NCBI GenBank assembly: GCA_963753685.1
Contig: CAVWDE010000006.1
Coordinates: 124,001-188,000, forward strand
Source of the DNA: DATAOG01 sp963753685
GTDB taxonomy: Bacteria > Pseudomonadota > Alphaproteobacteria > Geminicoccales > Geminicoccaceae
DNA length: 64,000 nucleotides
Direction of reading: 5' to 3'
The stretch's first letter is position 1, and each line of letters begins with the position of its first letter. A model generated the notes under the pieces. The model was not told where the DNA came from. It did no database searches and was given only the letters and a program-made list of their open reading frames with translations. Below, piece after piece: positions 25,271 through 32,831 of the stretch. A program made the translations under genes and the position numbers.

Positions 25271-25670
25271 GCATCCCCTCCTTGACCGGTGTCTGGCACC
25301 AAGGTTCAGGCGGTGCGGAGCGCGTGTCAATTCCCAGCCACTGCTCTTCGGCCCCCGACAGCTCCATCGATCCGGGCGCCGGCCGGTCAATCCCCGCCCA
25401 CCCCACTCGACTGGCCTGCGCTGCTGAAGCTCACTGCCACCCAAGCCCGCTCGCTCCCGGCCGACATGCAGGCCGAACTGCGGGATATCGAACGCGCGGG
25501 CGCCACCGGCACCCGCGAGGCCGGCAGCGGCCTCAAGACCGAGCTACCCGCGCCGCTGACCTGGCCGCGCTCTCGGAACTGCTGCCAGCCGCCGAGGCGG
25601 GTCTGGTCGAGGCGCTGTGTAGCGATCGAGTTCGGAAATGAGGGCCCCTTGAAGCGCTACGAGCCCGGTT
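25271..25670. other. Region without a confident gene; possible ORF fragment
   Basis: A plus-strand stretch near 25405-25640 reads protein-like in parts (D-W-P-A-L-L-K-L-T-A-T-Q-A-R-S-L, L-A-A-L-S-E-L-L-P-A-A-E-A-G-L-V-E-A-L) but in two different frames and without a good start. It may be another decayed gene of the neighbouring phage remnants. No family is recognised. Confidence 0.35.
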
Positions 25671-26059
25671 TCAGCCCATGTTTTTCATCTCGATCCGAAC
25701 GCCGTGTACCGATACGTCGAACTCATTCAATACACGGCCAGATGGCTGTGGAGACATGTTGACCACAAGACATCCGCGGCCGTCCCAGGCCTCGAGCGCC
25801 TTGATGACGTCGCGGTTCGGCGGCAGCCTTTCGCCGTCTGGCGAAATGTCAACCACCGGAGGCTTGATTTGGTCCAGGACGAAGACAGACGGCCAGCGGT
25901 GATGATGGACCGGCTCCTCGTCGTTGGGCTCCAGCGTGACCTCGAGCACGCGACCCGGTCGTTCTCGAAGAGAACCTTGTGATGCTTCGGGGCCGCCTTA
26001 ACAGCGTCCAGTTCCGGGTCCCAGGTGGATGGATCAGACAAATCTGTAATGTTAATCAT
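25671..26059 (-). CDS. Cupin-like protein (frameshifted in this sequence)
   Basis: A protein of ~129 residues read in two frames. The start is M-I-N-I-T-D-L-S-D-P-S-T-W-D-P-E-L-D. After V-L-F-E-N-D-R-V one base appears to be missing (about 25945-25955), and the protein continues R-V-L-E-V-T-L-E-P-N-D-E-E-P-V-H-H-H-R-W-P-S-V, a cupin motif-1 histidine cluster that probably binds metal. Enzymatic role unknown. It is a compact single-domain cupin lying between a flavin monooxygenase and the thiamine genes. Confidence 0.65.
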
Positions 26060-26157
26060 GCGCGTCCCCCTTTGAGCGTCAGGCGCAGGCGTGCCGACGC
26101 TTGAGCCAATATATCCGAAAGCCTCGATTTCGGCAGAAATTTCCGAGGCGGTATTTC

Positions 26158-26330
26158 ATGGCCCGACGTACTCAAACCCACGCGATCCGCCTGGCGGTCG
26201 AGGGCGGCGGCCAGGTCAAGGCCGAGCTGGTCTCGGTCGGCCAGAGCGGCGAGCAGAGCGTGAACCGCATCGAGACGGCGGGCCGTGCGGCCTCGGGCGG
26301 GCTCAAGGACCCGGGTCGCCATGCCGCGCT
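26158..26330 (+). pseudogene. Phage/GTA tail tape-measure protein, N-terminal fragment
   Basis: The segment M-A-R-R-T-Q-T-H-A-I-R-L-A-V-E-G-G-G-Q-V followed by K-A-E-L-V-S-V-G-Q-S-G-E-Q-S-V-N-R-I-E matches the conserved start of tail tape-measure proteins in alphaproteobacterial siphophages and GTAs. Only about 55 residues survive before the similarity is lost; the full protein is usually several hundred residues. Together with the head-tail remnant at 23931 it marks a degraded prophage. Confidence 0.6.
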
Positions 26331-26407
26331 GCTGGACCCTCGGTGGGGCTCGCCAGTCTTGCTTCGGTGGTCGGCGATGCCCGATGCCTGCGTGGTGACC
26401 GGCGATC

Positions 26408-27049
26408 TCAGCGCTGAGGCAAACCCGACATCAGCTCGACCGTGGTCGCCGCAGGATCGGTGGCGCGCATGATGACGCTCATGACCGCGACCGCGGCTGC
26501 GCCCGCTTCGAAGCACGCTCGGGCTTGGCGACCATCCGTGATGCCGCCGAGCGCGATGATCGGGACCGGGCTCCCGCGGGCGCTCGCCGCGAGCCCCACC
26601 AGGCCGAGGGCCGGCCCATAGCCGGGCTTGCTGGCGCTCGCAAAAACCGGGCTCAACGTGACCGCATCGGCGCCGGCCGCGGCCGCAGTCAGGATCTCCT
26701 GAAAGCTGTGCGTCGAGGCGCTGACCCAAGCTGCAGAGCCAAGCATGGCGCGCGTTGCGCGCACATCGCCGCCAGCCGGCAGATGAACGCCGAACAGGCC
26801 CACCTCGCGGGCGATGTCGGGGTCGCCGTGCACCATGATGCGCGCACCGAACGGCGCGGCGAGCCGGGCCAGCTGGTGCGCCAGTGCCACCTGGACGTTG
26901 CCGGGGAGGTCCTTCTCGCGCAGGGAAATCCAGCGGCAACCCCCCCGCAGCGCGCCGGTCACGACCTGCTCGAGCGGCCAGCGCCCCGCCTTGCGGTCAG
27001 TAATCAGGAGCATCGGCGGCGCCGGCAGCTCCGGCAAGGGCAGGCTCAC
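26408..27049 (-). CDS. thiE: Thiamine phosphate synthase family protein
   Basis: A 213-residue TIM-barrel protein that in the family joins HMP-PP and thiazole phosphate to thiamine phosphate. Markers are L-L-I-T-D-R, W-I-S-L-R-E-K-D-L near residue 41, V-H-G-D-P-D-I-A near 73, the phosphate-binding S-P-V-F-A-S-A-S-K-P-G-Y near 131, and A-L-G-G-I-T near 164. The usual R-N-D in the HMP pocket reads H-G-D here, so this could be a ThiE/TenI-like variant. GTG start overlaps the thiG stop by 4 bp. Last gene of the thiOSGE operon. Confidence 0.87.
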   Translation of the reverse strand: MSLPLPELPAPPMLLITDRKAGRWPLEQVVTGALRGGCRWISLREKDLPGNVQVALAHQLARLAAPFGARIMVHGDPDIAREVGLFGVHLPAGGDVRATRAMLGSAAWVSASTHSFQEILTAAAAGADAVTLSPVFASASKPGYGPALGLVGLAASARGSPVPIIALGGITDGRQARACFEAGAAAVAVMSVIMRATDPAATTVELMSGLPQR

Positions 27050-27816
27050 GTGCCGATCAGGCCGAGCTCCGGACTCGATGGCTCGGCGTGACGCAGCTTC
27101 GGGATCCTGCCTGCGCCGCGCGCCTCGAAGCCGCCCTCAACCGCATGGCGGAAGCCTTTGGCCATGCGCACCGGATCCCGCGACTTGGCGATCGCCGAGT
27201 TGATCAGCACGGCGCTGCAACCAAGCTCCATGGCGAGCGCCGCATCGGACGCGGTGCCGAGCCCCGCATCGAGCACGACCGGCACCTGGCTTCGCCGACA
27301 GATCAGCTCGATCATGCCAGGGTTGCAGATGCCCAGTCCCGAGCCGATCGGCGCACCGAGCGGCATCACCGCGGCGCAACCCAGATCGCCGAGTTTCAGG
27401 CAGGTCACCAGGTCGTCATTGCAGTACGGCAGGACCACGAAGCCTTTTGCGACCAGATCGGCCGCCGCCTGGAGGAGCTGCTCGACGTCCGGGTAGAGGG
27501 TCTCCCGCTCGCCAATCACTTCGAGCTTGACCCAATGGGTCCCGAGCGCTTCGCGCGCCAGCTCCGCAGTCAGCACGGCGTCATGCGCGGTCGTGCAGCC
27601 GGCCGTGTTGGGCAGGAACCGATATCGGCCACCGAGCAGGTCAATCAGGCTTTCGGGGTATCCGGTCAGGCTGATGCGGCGGATCGAGGCGGTCACCAGC
27701 TCCGCGCCACTCGCCGCCAGCGCATCCAGCAGCACCTGCTGATTCGGGTAGCCCGCCGACCCCATGATGAGGCGCGACGTGAAGCGCTCGTTGGCGAGCG
27801 TCAGAGGCTCCGACAT
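27046..27816 (-). CDS. thiG: Thiazole synthase
   Basis: A 256-residue ThiG that builds the thiazole phosphate of thiamine from deoxyxylulose phosphate, dehydroglycine and ThiS-thiocarboxylate. Features are F-T-S-R-L-I-M-G-S-A-G-Y-P near residue 12, the Schiff-base lysine in H-W-V-K-L-E-V-I, and the phosphate-binding stretches P-L-G-A-P-I-G-S-G and D-A-G-L-G-T-A-S-D-A-A. The ATG at 27816 is 8 bp after the thiS stop; the open frame beyond it overlaps thiS and is rejected. Confidence 0.93.
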   Translation of the reverse strand: MSEPLTLANERFTSRLIMGSAGYPNQQVLLDALAASGAELVTASIRRISLTGYPESLIDLLGGRYRFLPNTAGCTTAHDAVLTAELAREALGTHWVKLEVIGERETLYPDVEQLLQAAADLVAKGFVVLPYCNDDLVTCLKLGDLGCAAVMPLGAPIGSGLGICNPGMIELICRRSQVPVVLDAGLGTASDAALAMELGCSAVLINSAIAKSRDPVRMAKGFRHAVEGGFEARGAGRIPKLRHAEPSSPELGLIGT

Positions 27817-27824
27817 GACCTGCT

Positions 27825-28028
27825 TCACCCGCCGATCACGACCTTGATGATCTCGATCTGGTCGCCCGCGGTCAAACGCGTCCTCGACCACTCGTCACGC
27901 GGGATCACCGCGCCATTCACGGCTACGGCTACGCCGCGCGTCTCATCCGCACACGCGGCGATCAGCTGATCGAGCGTGCCCTGTTCGAGACCGACCGATT
28001 TGCCATTCACGATGATCAACTCGTTCAT
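27825..28028 (-). CDS. thiS: Sulfur carrier protein ThiS
   Basis: A 67-residue ubiquitin-like sulfur carrier ending with the required Gly-Gly (V-V-I-G-G), which is adenylated and converted to a thiocarboxylate. It starts M-N-E-L-I-I-V-N-G-K at 28028, with AGGAGG 7 bp upstream; an in-frame ATG five codons earlier is less likely. The middle V-A-V-A-V-N-G-A-V-I-P-R matches the family. It sits between thiO and thiG in the usual alphaproteobacterial order. Confidence 0.92.
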   Translation of the reverse strand: MNELIIVNGKSVGLEQGTLDQLIAACADETRGVAVAVNGAVIPRDEWSRTRLTAGDQIEIIKVVIGG

Positions 28029-28039
28029 GGTGCGCCTCC

Positions 28040-29236
28040 TCATGTCAGATGCCCGGCGCCCAACATGGCGGGCGCGCCGAAGCGGCCGATCGCAAACGCG
28101 TCGATCGCGACCGGGGAGCGCCCGGTCAGGATGAGCTCACTCACGGCCTGCGCCACGATCGGGGCCAAAAGGATACCATTGCGGTGCTGTCCGGTCGCGA
28201 GCACGAGACCCTCGACCGGGGTCGGCCCCAGGATCGGGGCATCGTCGCGGCTGGTCGGGCGCAGGCCGACCCACAGCTCATCGATCGGCAGGTCCTCGAT
28301 CGCCGGCAGGGCCCGCCAGGCGGCCTCCAGCAGGGCGAGCACGCCGCCCGCGGTCAACTGCTGATCGTAACCGCGCTCCTCGACCGTGCCGCCGACGATC
28401 AGGCGGCCATCCGCGCGCGGCACGAGGTAGCCCTTGGGGGCCCACAGCACGTGGCGCAGGACCGGCCGCTCGGGGTCCATCCGCAGGGCCAGCATCTGCC
28501 CCTTGACCGGCCGCACCGGCGGGCGGGCGGCATCGGGCAGGCCATCGAGCGCGGCCGACCAGGCGCCGGCCGCGAGCACCACCACGTCGGCCGGGTGGCG
28601 CTGGCCATCGACCACCACGCCGCGCACGCGCGACGCGTCGATATCGATCGCGCCGACCGCGGCATGCTCCCGCAGATCGCCCCCCGCCTGCACGAAGGCT
28701 GCTGCCAGCGCCCTGGACAAGCGGCGGTTGTCGACCTGATGGTCGTGCGGGCTGAAGACCGCAGCGGCGATCCCGGGCCGAAGATGCGGTTCGCGCCGGC
28801 GCGCGTCCGCCCCGCTCAGCCAGGCGAGCTCGATGTCGAGGCGGCGCTGAAACTCGAAAGAGAAGCGGAGCCGCTCCGCATCGTCGCGTGTGAGCGCCAC
28901 CGCGAGCGTGCCCTCGGCGCGATAGCCGATCGCCCTGCCGCTGGCGGCCTCGAGCTGAGCGCGGAACGCCGGCCACAAACGCTGGCTTTCGAGATTGAGC
29001 ACGAGCAGCCGTTCCTCGCCAGGCTCGGCCTCGAGACCCGCGGCGAGCATGCCGGCCGCGGCCCACGAGGCGCCGTGTCCGGCCTCGTCGCGTTCAAAGA
29101 TCGTGACCTGGCAGCCGGCGTCGGCCAGACGCCACCCGATGCCGAGGCCCGCGACGCCAGCGCCAATGATGGCAACCCGCGGCAAGCCCCCTCGGACACC
29201 CGTTCCGTTGGACAGTAGAAAGGTAGGCACCGGCAT
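28040..29236 (-). CDS. thiO: Glycine oxidase
   Basis: A 398-residue FAD enzyme of the DAO family that oxidises glycine to the imine used by ThiG. The Rossmann motif V-A-I-I-G-A-G-V-A-G-L-G is near residue 22; the C-terminus has G-L-R-P-T-S-R-D-D-A-P-I-L-G near 330 and T-G-Q-H-R-N-G-I. ATG 29236 is chosen because it lies 12 bp after GGAGGGAG, which belongs to the end of the TPP riboswitch. An in-frame TTG at 29248 would lie inside the riboswitch. First gene of the operon. Confidence 0.9.
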   Translation of the reverse strand: MPVPTFLLSNGTGVRGGLPRVAIIGAGVAGLGIGWRLADAGCQVTIFERDEAGHGASWAAAGMLAAGLEAEPGEERLLVLNLESQRLWPAFRAQLEAASGRAIGYRAEGTLAVALTRDDAERLRFSFEFQRRLDIELAWLSGADARRREPHLRPGIAAAVFSPHDHQVDNRRLSRALAAAFVQAGGDLREHAAVGAIDIDASRVRGVVVDGQRHPADVVVLAAGAWSAALDGLPDAARPPVRPVKGQMLALRMDPERPVLRHVLWAPKGYLVPRADGRLIVGGTVEERGYDQQLTAGGVLALLEAAWRALPAIEDLPIDELWVGLRPTSRDDAPILGPTPVEGLVLATGQHRNGILLAPIVAQAVSELILTGRSPVAIDAFAIGRFGAPAMLGAGHLT

Positions 29237-29245
29237 CGAGACGGG

Positions 29246-29332
29246 CAACTCCCTCCGCTGGCATGATCCAGGTCAGGTTCGACGGGTATGATCTCAGCCG
29301 GCAGACCTCCACCGGCACCCCAGCCCGATAGC
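29246..29332 (-). ncRNA. TPP riboswitch (THI element)
   Basis: On the minus strand all conserved THI-box pieces occur in order: GGGGTGCC, a variable stem, GGCTGAGATCATACCC, then GAACCTGACCTGGATC and ATGCCAGCGGAGGGAG. The last block includes the Shine-Dalgarno-like GGAGGGAG used by thiO, so ligand binding would sequester it and block translation. It precedes thiOSGE, a classic target. Confidence 0.95.
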
Positions 29333-29513
29333 GGTTAATGTGGACACTCGCGGTGCTGAACGCAAGCATGCTGTCCGGGTTGGTGCCGTGCAGGAGTCCG
29401 TGTCAAAGGCGGGAGGGGGGACCGCCCAATTCGAGGATTGCCTCGCCCGGCAGACGGTCAAAACAGCAGCCTGAATCCGTCCGGCCTCCACGGGCGCACA
29501 GTTTGGAAGCCGA

Positions 29514-29542
29514 TTGACAGCCAGGATTGCTGGGTCTTTAGT
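29514..29542 (+). promoter_or_regulatory. Candidate sigma-70 promoter of PQQ module 2
   Basis: A perfect -35 TTGACA (29514-29519) is followed after 17 bp by TTTAGT (29537-29542), four of six matches to the -10 consensus. It lies 80 bp upstream of the dehydrogenase ATG at 29622. The rest of 29333-29621 shows no gene. Confidence 0.4.
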
Positions 29543-29621
29543 CGTGCTTCGTCCGAGATGGAGCGCCTCCCACGTGCAACCGGAGCTGGCGCCAAAATTG
29601 GCAAATCAGGAGGCAACGATC

Positions 29622-31292
29622 ATGCGAAGACTGCTGCTCGCCGGCGTGTGCGCCGGTGTGTTTGCCGGCGTGCTGCCGTTCGCCGCGCAGGCGCAATCCA
29701 CCCAGGAGCTGGAGGCCAGCGCCAAGGACATGTCGAGCGTGCTGCATTACGGCATGCAGTACGACGAACAGCGCTTCAGTCCGCTGACCCAGATCAATCG
29801 CCAGACCGTCAAGAATCTCGTGCCGGTCTGGAACTACAGCTACGACGACAGCCACAGTGAGGAATCGCAGCCGCTCGTCTATCAAGGCGTGCTGTACGTC
29901 ACGACCAACGCCGCCACGATGGCGCTCAACGCCGCCACCGGCGAGCAGATCTGGAAGACCAAGGTCGACTATCCGCCGGAGGTGCCGCGCATCGTCTGCT
30001 GCGGCATCATCAACCGCGGCGTGGCGCTGTACGACGGCAAGGTCTTCCGCACCACCCTCGACGCCAACGTCATCGCGCTGGACGCGAAGACGGGCAAGGA
30101 GCTGTGGCGCTCCAACATCATCGACTGGCAGTCCGGCTACTCCGAGACCGGCGCGCCGCTGGTCGCCGACGGCGTGGTGATCACCGGGGTCTCCGGGGCC
30201 GAATACGGCATCCGCGGCTTCATCGACGGCTGGGATCCGGATACGGGCAAGCGCCTCTGGCGCACCTACACGGTGGCTGGCCCAGGCGATCCGAACGCGA
30301 AGTCCTGGCCCGGCGATACCTGGCAACACGGCGGCGGCTCCACCTGGATCGCGGGCTCCTACGATCCCGAGCTGCACACCGTGTACTGGGGCACCGGCAA
30401 TACCGGGTCGTGGAATGCCGCCACCCACCCCGGCGACAATCTGTATACCGACTCCGTGCTGGCGCTCGATCCGAAGACCGGTGACATCAAGTGGTATTTC
30501 CAGTACTCGCCGAACGATCCGTTCGACTACGACAGCGTGGCCGAGCCGGTGCTGGCGACGATGGAGATCGATGGCAAGCCGACCAAGGTGGTGATGAACG
30601 CCAACCGCAACGGCTTCATGTACGTGCTTGACCGCACCAACGGCAAGCTGATCGCGGCCAATCAGTACGCCCATCAGACTTGGGCGAAGGGTATCAATCC
30701 GGAGGACGGCCGGCCGATACCCACCGAGATCGCCGATCGCGCCCGCCAGGGCGAGGCGGTCGATGTCTGGCCGCACGCGATGGGTGCCAAGAACTGGAGC
30801 CCCGAATCGTACAACCCGCAGACCGGGCTCGATTACGCGAACACGCTCCTGTTCGGCATGCACTACAAGCCGGTCGACGTGCAGTTCCGCGTCGGCCTGC
30901 CGTTCTGGGGCGCGGAGATTCAGCCGATCTACAACGACGGACCGCGCGGCATCCTGAAAGCCATCGACCCGCTGACCGGCAAGGCGAAATGGGAACAGCC
31001 GACCGACATCCCGCGCTTCGCAGGCGTGCTCTCGACGGCGGGCGGTCTGGTGTTCACCGGCAAGCTGACCGGCGAGTTCGAGGCCTTCGACGCCGAAAAC
31101 GGCAATAAGCTCTGGCAGTTCAAGACCGGCTCGGGCATCGAGGGCCAGCCGGTCACCTGGGAGCAGGACGGCGTTCAGTACGTCTCCGTCTCGAGCGGCA
31201 TCGGCGGCGTCTACTTCCTGTACGGCGGCGACGAGCGGCTGGCGAATGTGCCGGCCGGCGGCTCGCTCTGGACCTTCGCCCTGACGCGATAG
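29622..31292 (+). CDS. PQQ-dependent alcohol dehydrogenase, lanthanide-type (D-x-D), with vicinal cysteines
   Basis: A 556-residue periplasmic quinoprotein. AGGAGG (29608-29613) lies 8 bp before the ATG; the signal peptide ends A-A-Q-A-Q (~residue 25). It has the adjacent C126-C127 (I-V-C-C-G-I-I-N-R-G) that form the ring disulfide over PQQ, plus metal ligands E194 (S-G-A-E-Y-G), N260 (G-T-G-N), the catalytic D302 and the additional D304 (P-F-D-Y-D-S-V). The D-Y-D pattern is that of lanthanide-dependent enzymes such as PedH, ExaF and XoxF. G-A-E-Y-G-I-R-G and the context favour a multi-carbon alcohol dehydrogenase over methanol dehydrogenase, but the substrate is unproven. Confidence 0.92.
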   Translation: MRRLLLAGVCAGVFAGVLPFAAQAQSTQELEASAKDMSSVLHYGMQYDEQRFSPLTQINRQTVKNLVPVWNYSYDDSHSEESQPLVYQGVLYVTTNAATMALNAATGEQIWKTKVDYPPEVPRIVCCGIINRGVALYDGKVFRTTLDANVIALDAKTGKELWRSNIIDWQSGYSETGAPLVADGVVITGVSGAEYGIRGFIDGWDPDTGKRLWRTYTVAGPGDPNAKSWPGDTWQHGGGSTWIAGSYDPELHTVYWGTGNTGSWNAATHPGDNLYTDSVLALDPKTGDIKWYFQYSPNDPFDYDSVAEPVLATMEIDGKPTKVVMNANRNGFMYVLDRTNGKLIAANQYAHQTWAKGINPEDGRPIPTEIADRARQGEAVDVWPHAMGAKNWSPESYNPQTGLDYANTLLFGMHYKPVDVQFRVGLPFWGAEIQPIYNDGPRGILKAIDPLTGKAKWEQPTDIPRFAGVLSTAGGLVFTGKLTGEFEAFDAENGNKLWQFKTGSGIEGQPVTWEQDGVQYVSVSSGIGGVYFLYGGDERLANVPAGGSLWTFALTR

Positions 31293-31302
31293 GCCCTCTG
31301 GC

Positions 31303-31336
31303 GCGGCGCCCGTGAGCCTCTGGTCACGGGCGCCGC
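31303..31336 (+). terminator. 13-bp perfect hairpin between dehydrogenase and cytochrome genes
   Basis: Arms GCGGCGCCCGTGA (31303-31315) and TCACGGGCGCCGC (31324-31336) pair perfectly around an 8-base loop. Only a weak T-rich stretch (ATATTCTTC) follows. It could attenuate transcription so the downstream cytochrome is made at lower level, or protect the 3' end of the dehydrogenase mRNA. Confidence 0.6.
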
Positions 31337-31368
31337 ATATTCTTCGCCATGACGACGGTTCGCGACCG

Positions 31369-31719
31369 ATGAAAGCTGCTGTCATTTGCCTGGCGGCCGG
31401 CCTCGCCTGCGCGAGCGCGCTGGCGCTGGCAGCCACCGCCGAACCGCCGCCCACCCGCGCGGAGTGGGAAAAAGGCGACACGCTGTTCAACTCGATCTGC
31501 GCGCATTGCCACGGGCCGAAGATGGTCAATCCCGGCACGTGGTCGTTCGACCTCAGGAAATTCCCGCACGACGACCGCGACCGATTTTTCCACTCGGTGC
31601 GCAACGGCAAGAACAGCATGCCGCCCTGGAAGGATATTCTGCAGCCGGACGAAATCGAGGCGATCTGGGCCTATGTGCGAACCGGCGGCCAGGAGCCGCC
31701 CGGCGGCAAGCAGCCATGA
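31369..31719 (+). CDS. Class I cytochrome c, probable acceptor of PQQ dehydrogenase 2
   Basis: A 116-residue exported monohaem cytochrome. The signal peptide covers residues ~1-23 (A-L-A-L-A-A-T-A). The haem site C-A-H-C-H lies near residue 44 and a probable Met ligand in K-N-S-M-P-P-W near residue 84. It ends with a Pro/Gly-rich tail and overlaps the next start by 4 bp (ATGA). Position after the dehydrogenase matches the dedicated cytochrome of XoxF/ExaF-type systems. A pronounced hairpin separates it from the dehydrogenase gene. Confidence 0.87.
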   Translation: MKAAVICLAAGLACASALALAATAEPPPTRAEWEKGDTLFNSICAHCHGPKMVNPGTWSFDLRKFPHDDRDRFFHSVRNGKNSMPPWKDILQPDEIEAIWAYVRTGGQEPPGGKQP

Positions 31720-32678
31720 TCGCGTCGCCGATCCGCGCCGGCGGAGCCTGGCTGGCCGCCGGGACCTGGCTGGCCGCTGGGACCTGGCTGGCCGCCGGCC
31801 TCACCGTTGCCTTCCCGGCGCTTGCCGCCGAGCCGCTGCGGGTCTGCCTGACCAGGCACACGGCGCCGCTCTCCGACCTCGACTCCGGTCAGGCCAAGGG
31901 GTTCGATGTGGCGCTGTCGGGGCTGATCGCAGAACGGCTCGGGCGACCGCTGGCCATCCAGTGGTTCATCAGCCGCAACGACCCCGACAGCAACCCGCCG
32001 CTCGAGGCGAGCGCGCTGATGTCCGATGGCCATTGCGCGCTGCTCGCCGGCTATCCGCTGATGGCCGGAACGCTCCGCCAACCCGCGGCCACCGGCAAGC
32101 TGCCGCCGTACCAGGGCTCCACGTCCGAAGATCGCCATCGCTTGATCAAGCTCGAGGCGCTGGTGCCGACGCGGCCCTATCGCTTCGACGCGCTCACGGT
32201 GGTGCTGTCGCCGGCGCACCAGAATCTGCCCGTGCACAGGCTGGCCGATGTTTCCGGATTGCGGCTGGGGGTCGAGATCCACACGCTGGCCGATCTGATC
32301 GCGATGCACTACGAGCAAGGCCGGCTGGCCGACCAGGTGTTGCATTTTGTCGATCCGGCATCCCTGTTCCGGCAATTGCAGGACGGTCAGATCGACGGCG
32401 CGCTGGTCGATCTGCACGAGTTCGACGCCTGGCGGGCGCAGCATCCGGACACCAAGATCGCCGTGTCCGGCTACACCCACTCGATCGGCTTCAACATCGG
32501 CTTCGTCGGCATCACGACCGACCAGGCGCTGGTCACGGCGGTGAGCGGGATCATTTCCGACCTCGTCTCCCACGACGCGCTGCGGCCGCTCGGGGAGGCG
32601 AACGGTCTGACCTGGCTGCCGCCGCGATCGCCGGAGATCGCGCCCAGCCCACCGCTCGCCGCGTTCGGCGGGGATTAG
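31716..32678 (+). CDS. XoxJ-like periplasmic solute-binding protein with repeated signal-peptide core
   Basis: A 320-residue SBP family 3 protein. The N-terminus contains the repeated unit W-L-A-A-G-T three times (residues ~12-28), encoded by an 18-bp tandem repeat, then the rest of a signal peptide ending A-L-A-A-E. The mature start L-R-V-C-L-T-R-H-T-A-P-L-S resembles MxaJ/XoxJ. It overlaps the cytochrome gene by 4 bp and completes a dehydrogenase-cytochrome-J module parallel to the one at 5273-8371. It is longer than the J protein of module 1. Confidence 0.8.
   Translation: MIASPIRAGGAWLAAGTWLAAGTWLAAGLTVAFPALAAEPLRVCLTRHTAPLSDLDSGQAKGFDVALSGLIAERLGRPLAIQWFISRNDPDSNPPLEASALMSDGHCALLAGYPLMAGTLRQPAATGKLPPYQGSTSEDRHRLIKLEALVPTRPYRFDALTVVLSPAHQNLPVHRLADVSGLRLGVEIHTLADLIAMHYEQGRLADQVLHFVDPASLFRQLQDGQIDGALVDLHEFDAWRAQHPDTKIAVSGYTHSIGFNIGFVGITTDQALVTAVSGIISDLVSHDALRPLGEANGLTWLPPRSPEIAPSPPLAAFGGD
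31747..31799 (+). repeat. 18-bp tandem repeat, three copies, within a signal peptide
   Basis: The unit CCTGGCTGGCCGCCGGGA repeats at 31747, 31765 and 31783, nearly identical, in frame. Each unit encodes six residues of the hydrophobic signal core, so gain or loss of a unit would change its length by six residues without a frameshift. Confidence 0.85.
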
Positions 32679-32831
32679 TCAGCATCCGCACGGCGGAGCC
32701 GCGGTCGGCGGTGTCACCACCGTTGAACGCGCTGGCGAGGCCGGGTAGCCTGGCCGGCACGGGAGACGCGACGGACCACCTCAACAGCCAAAGCGCGATG
32801 CCGATCGCGCGGCAAGAACAGGGAGCGAATC

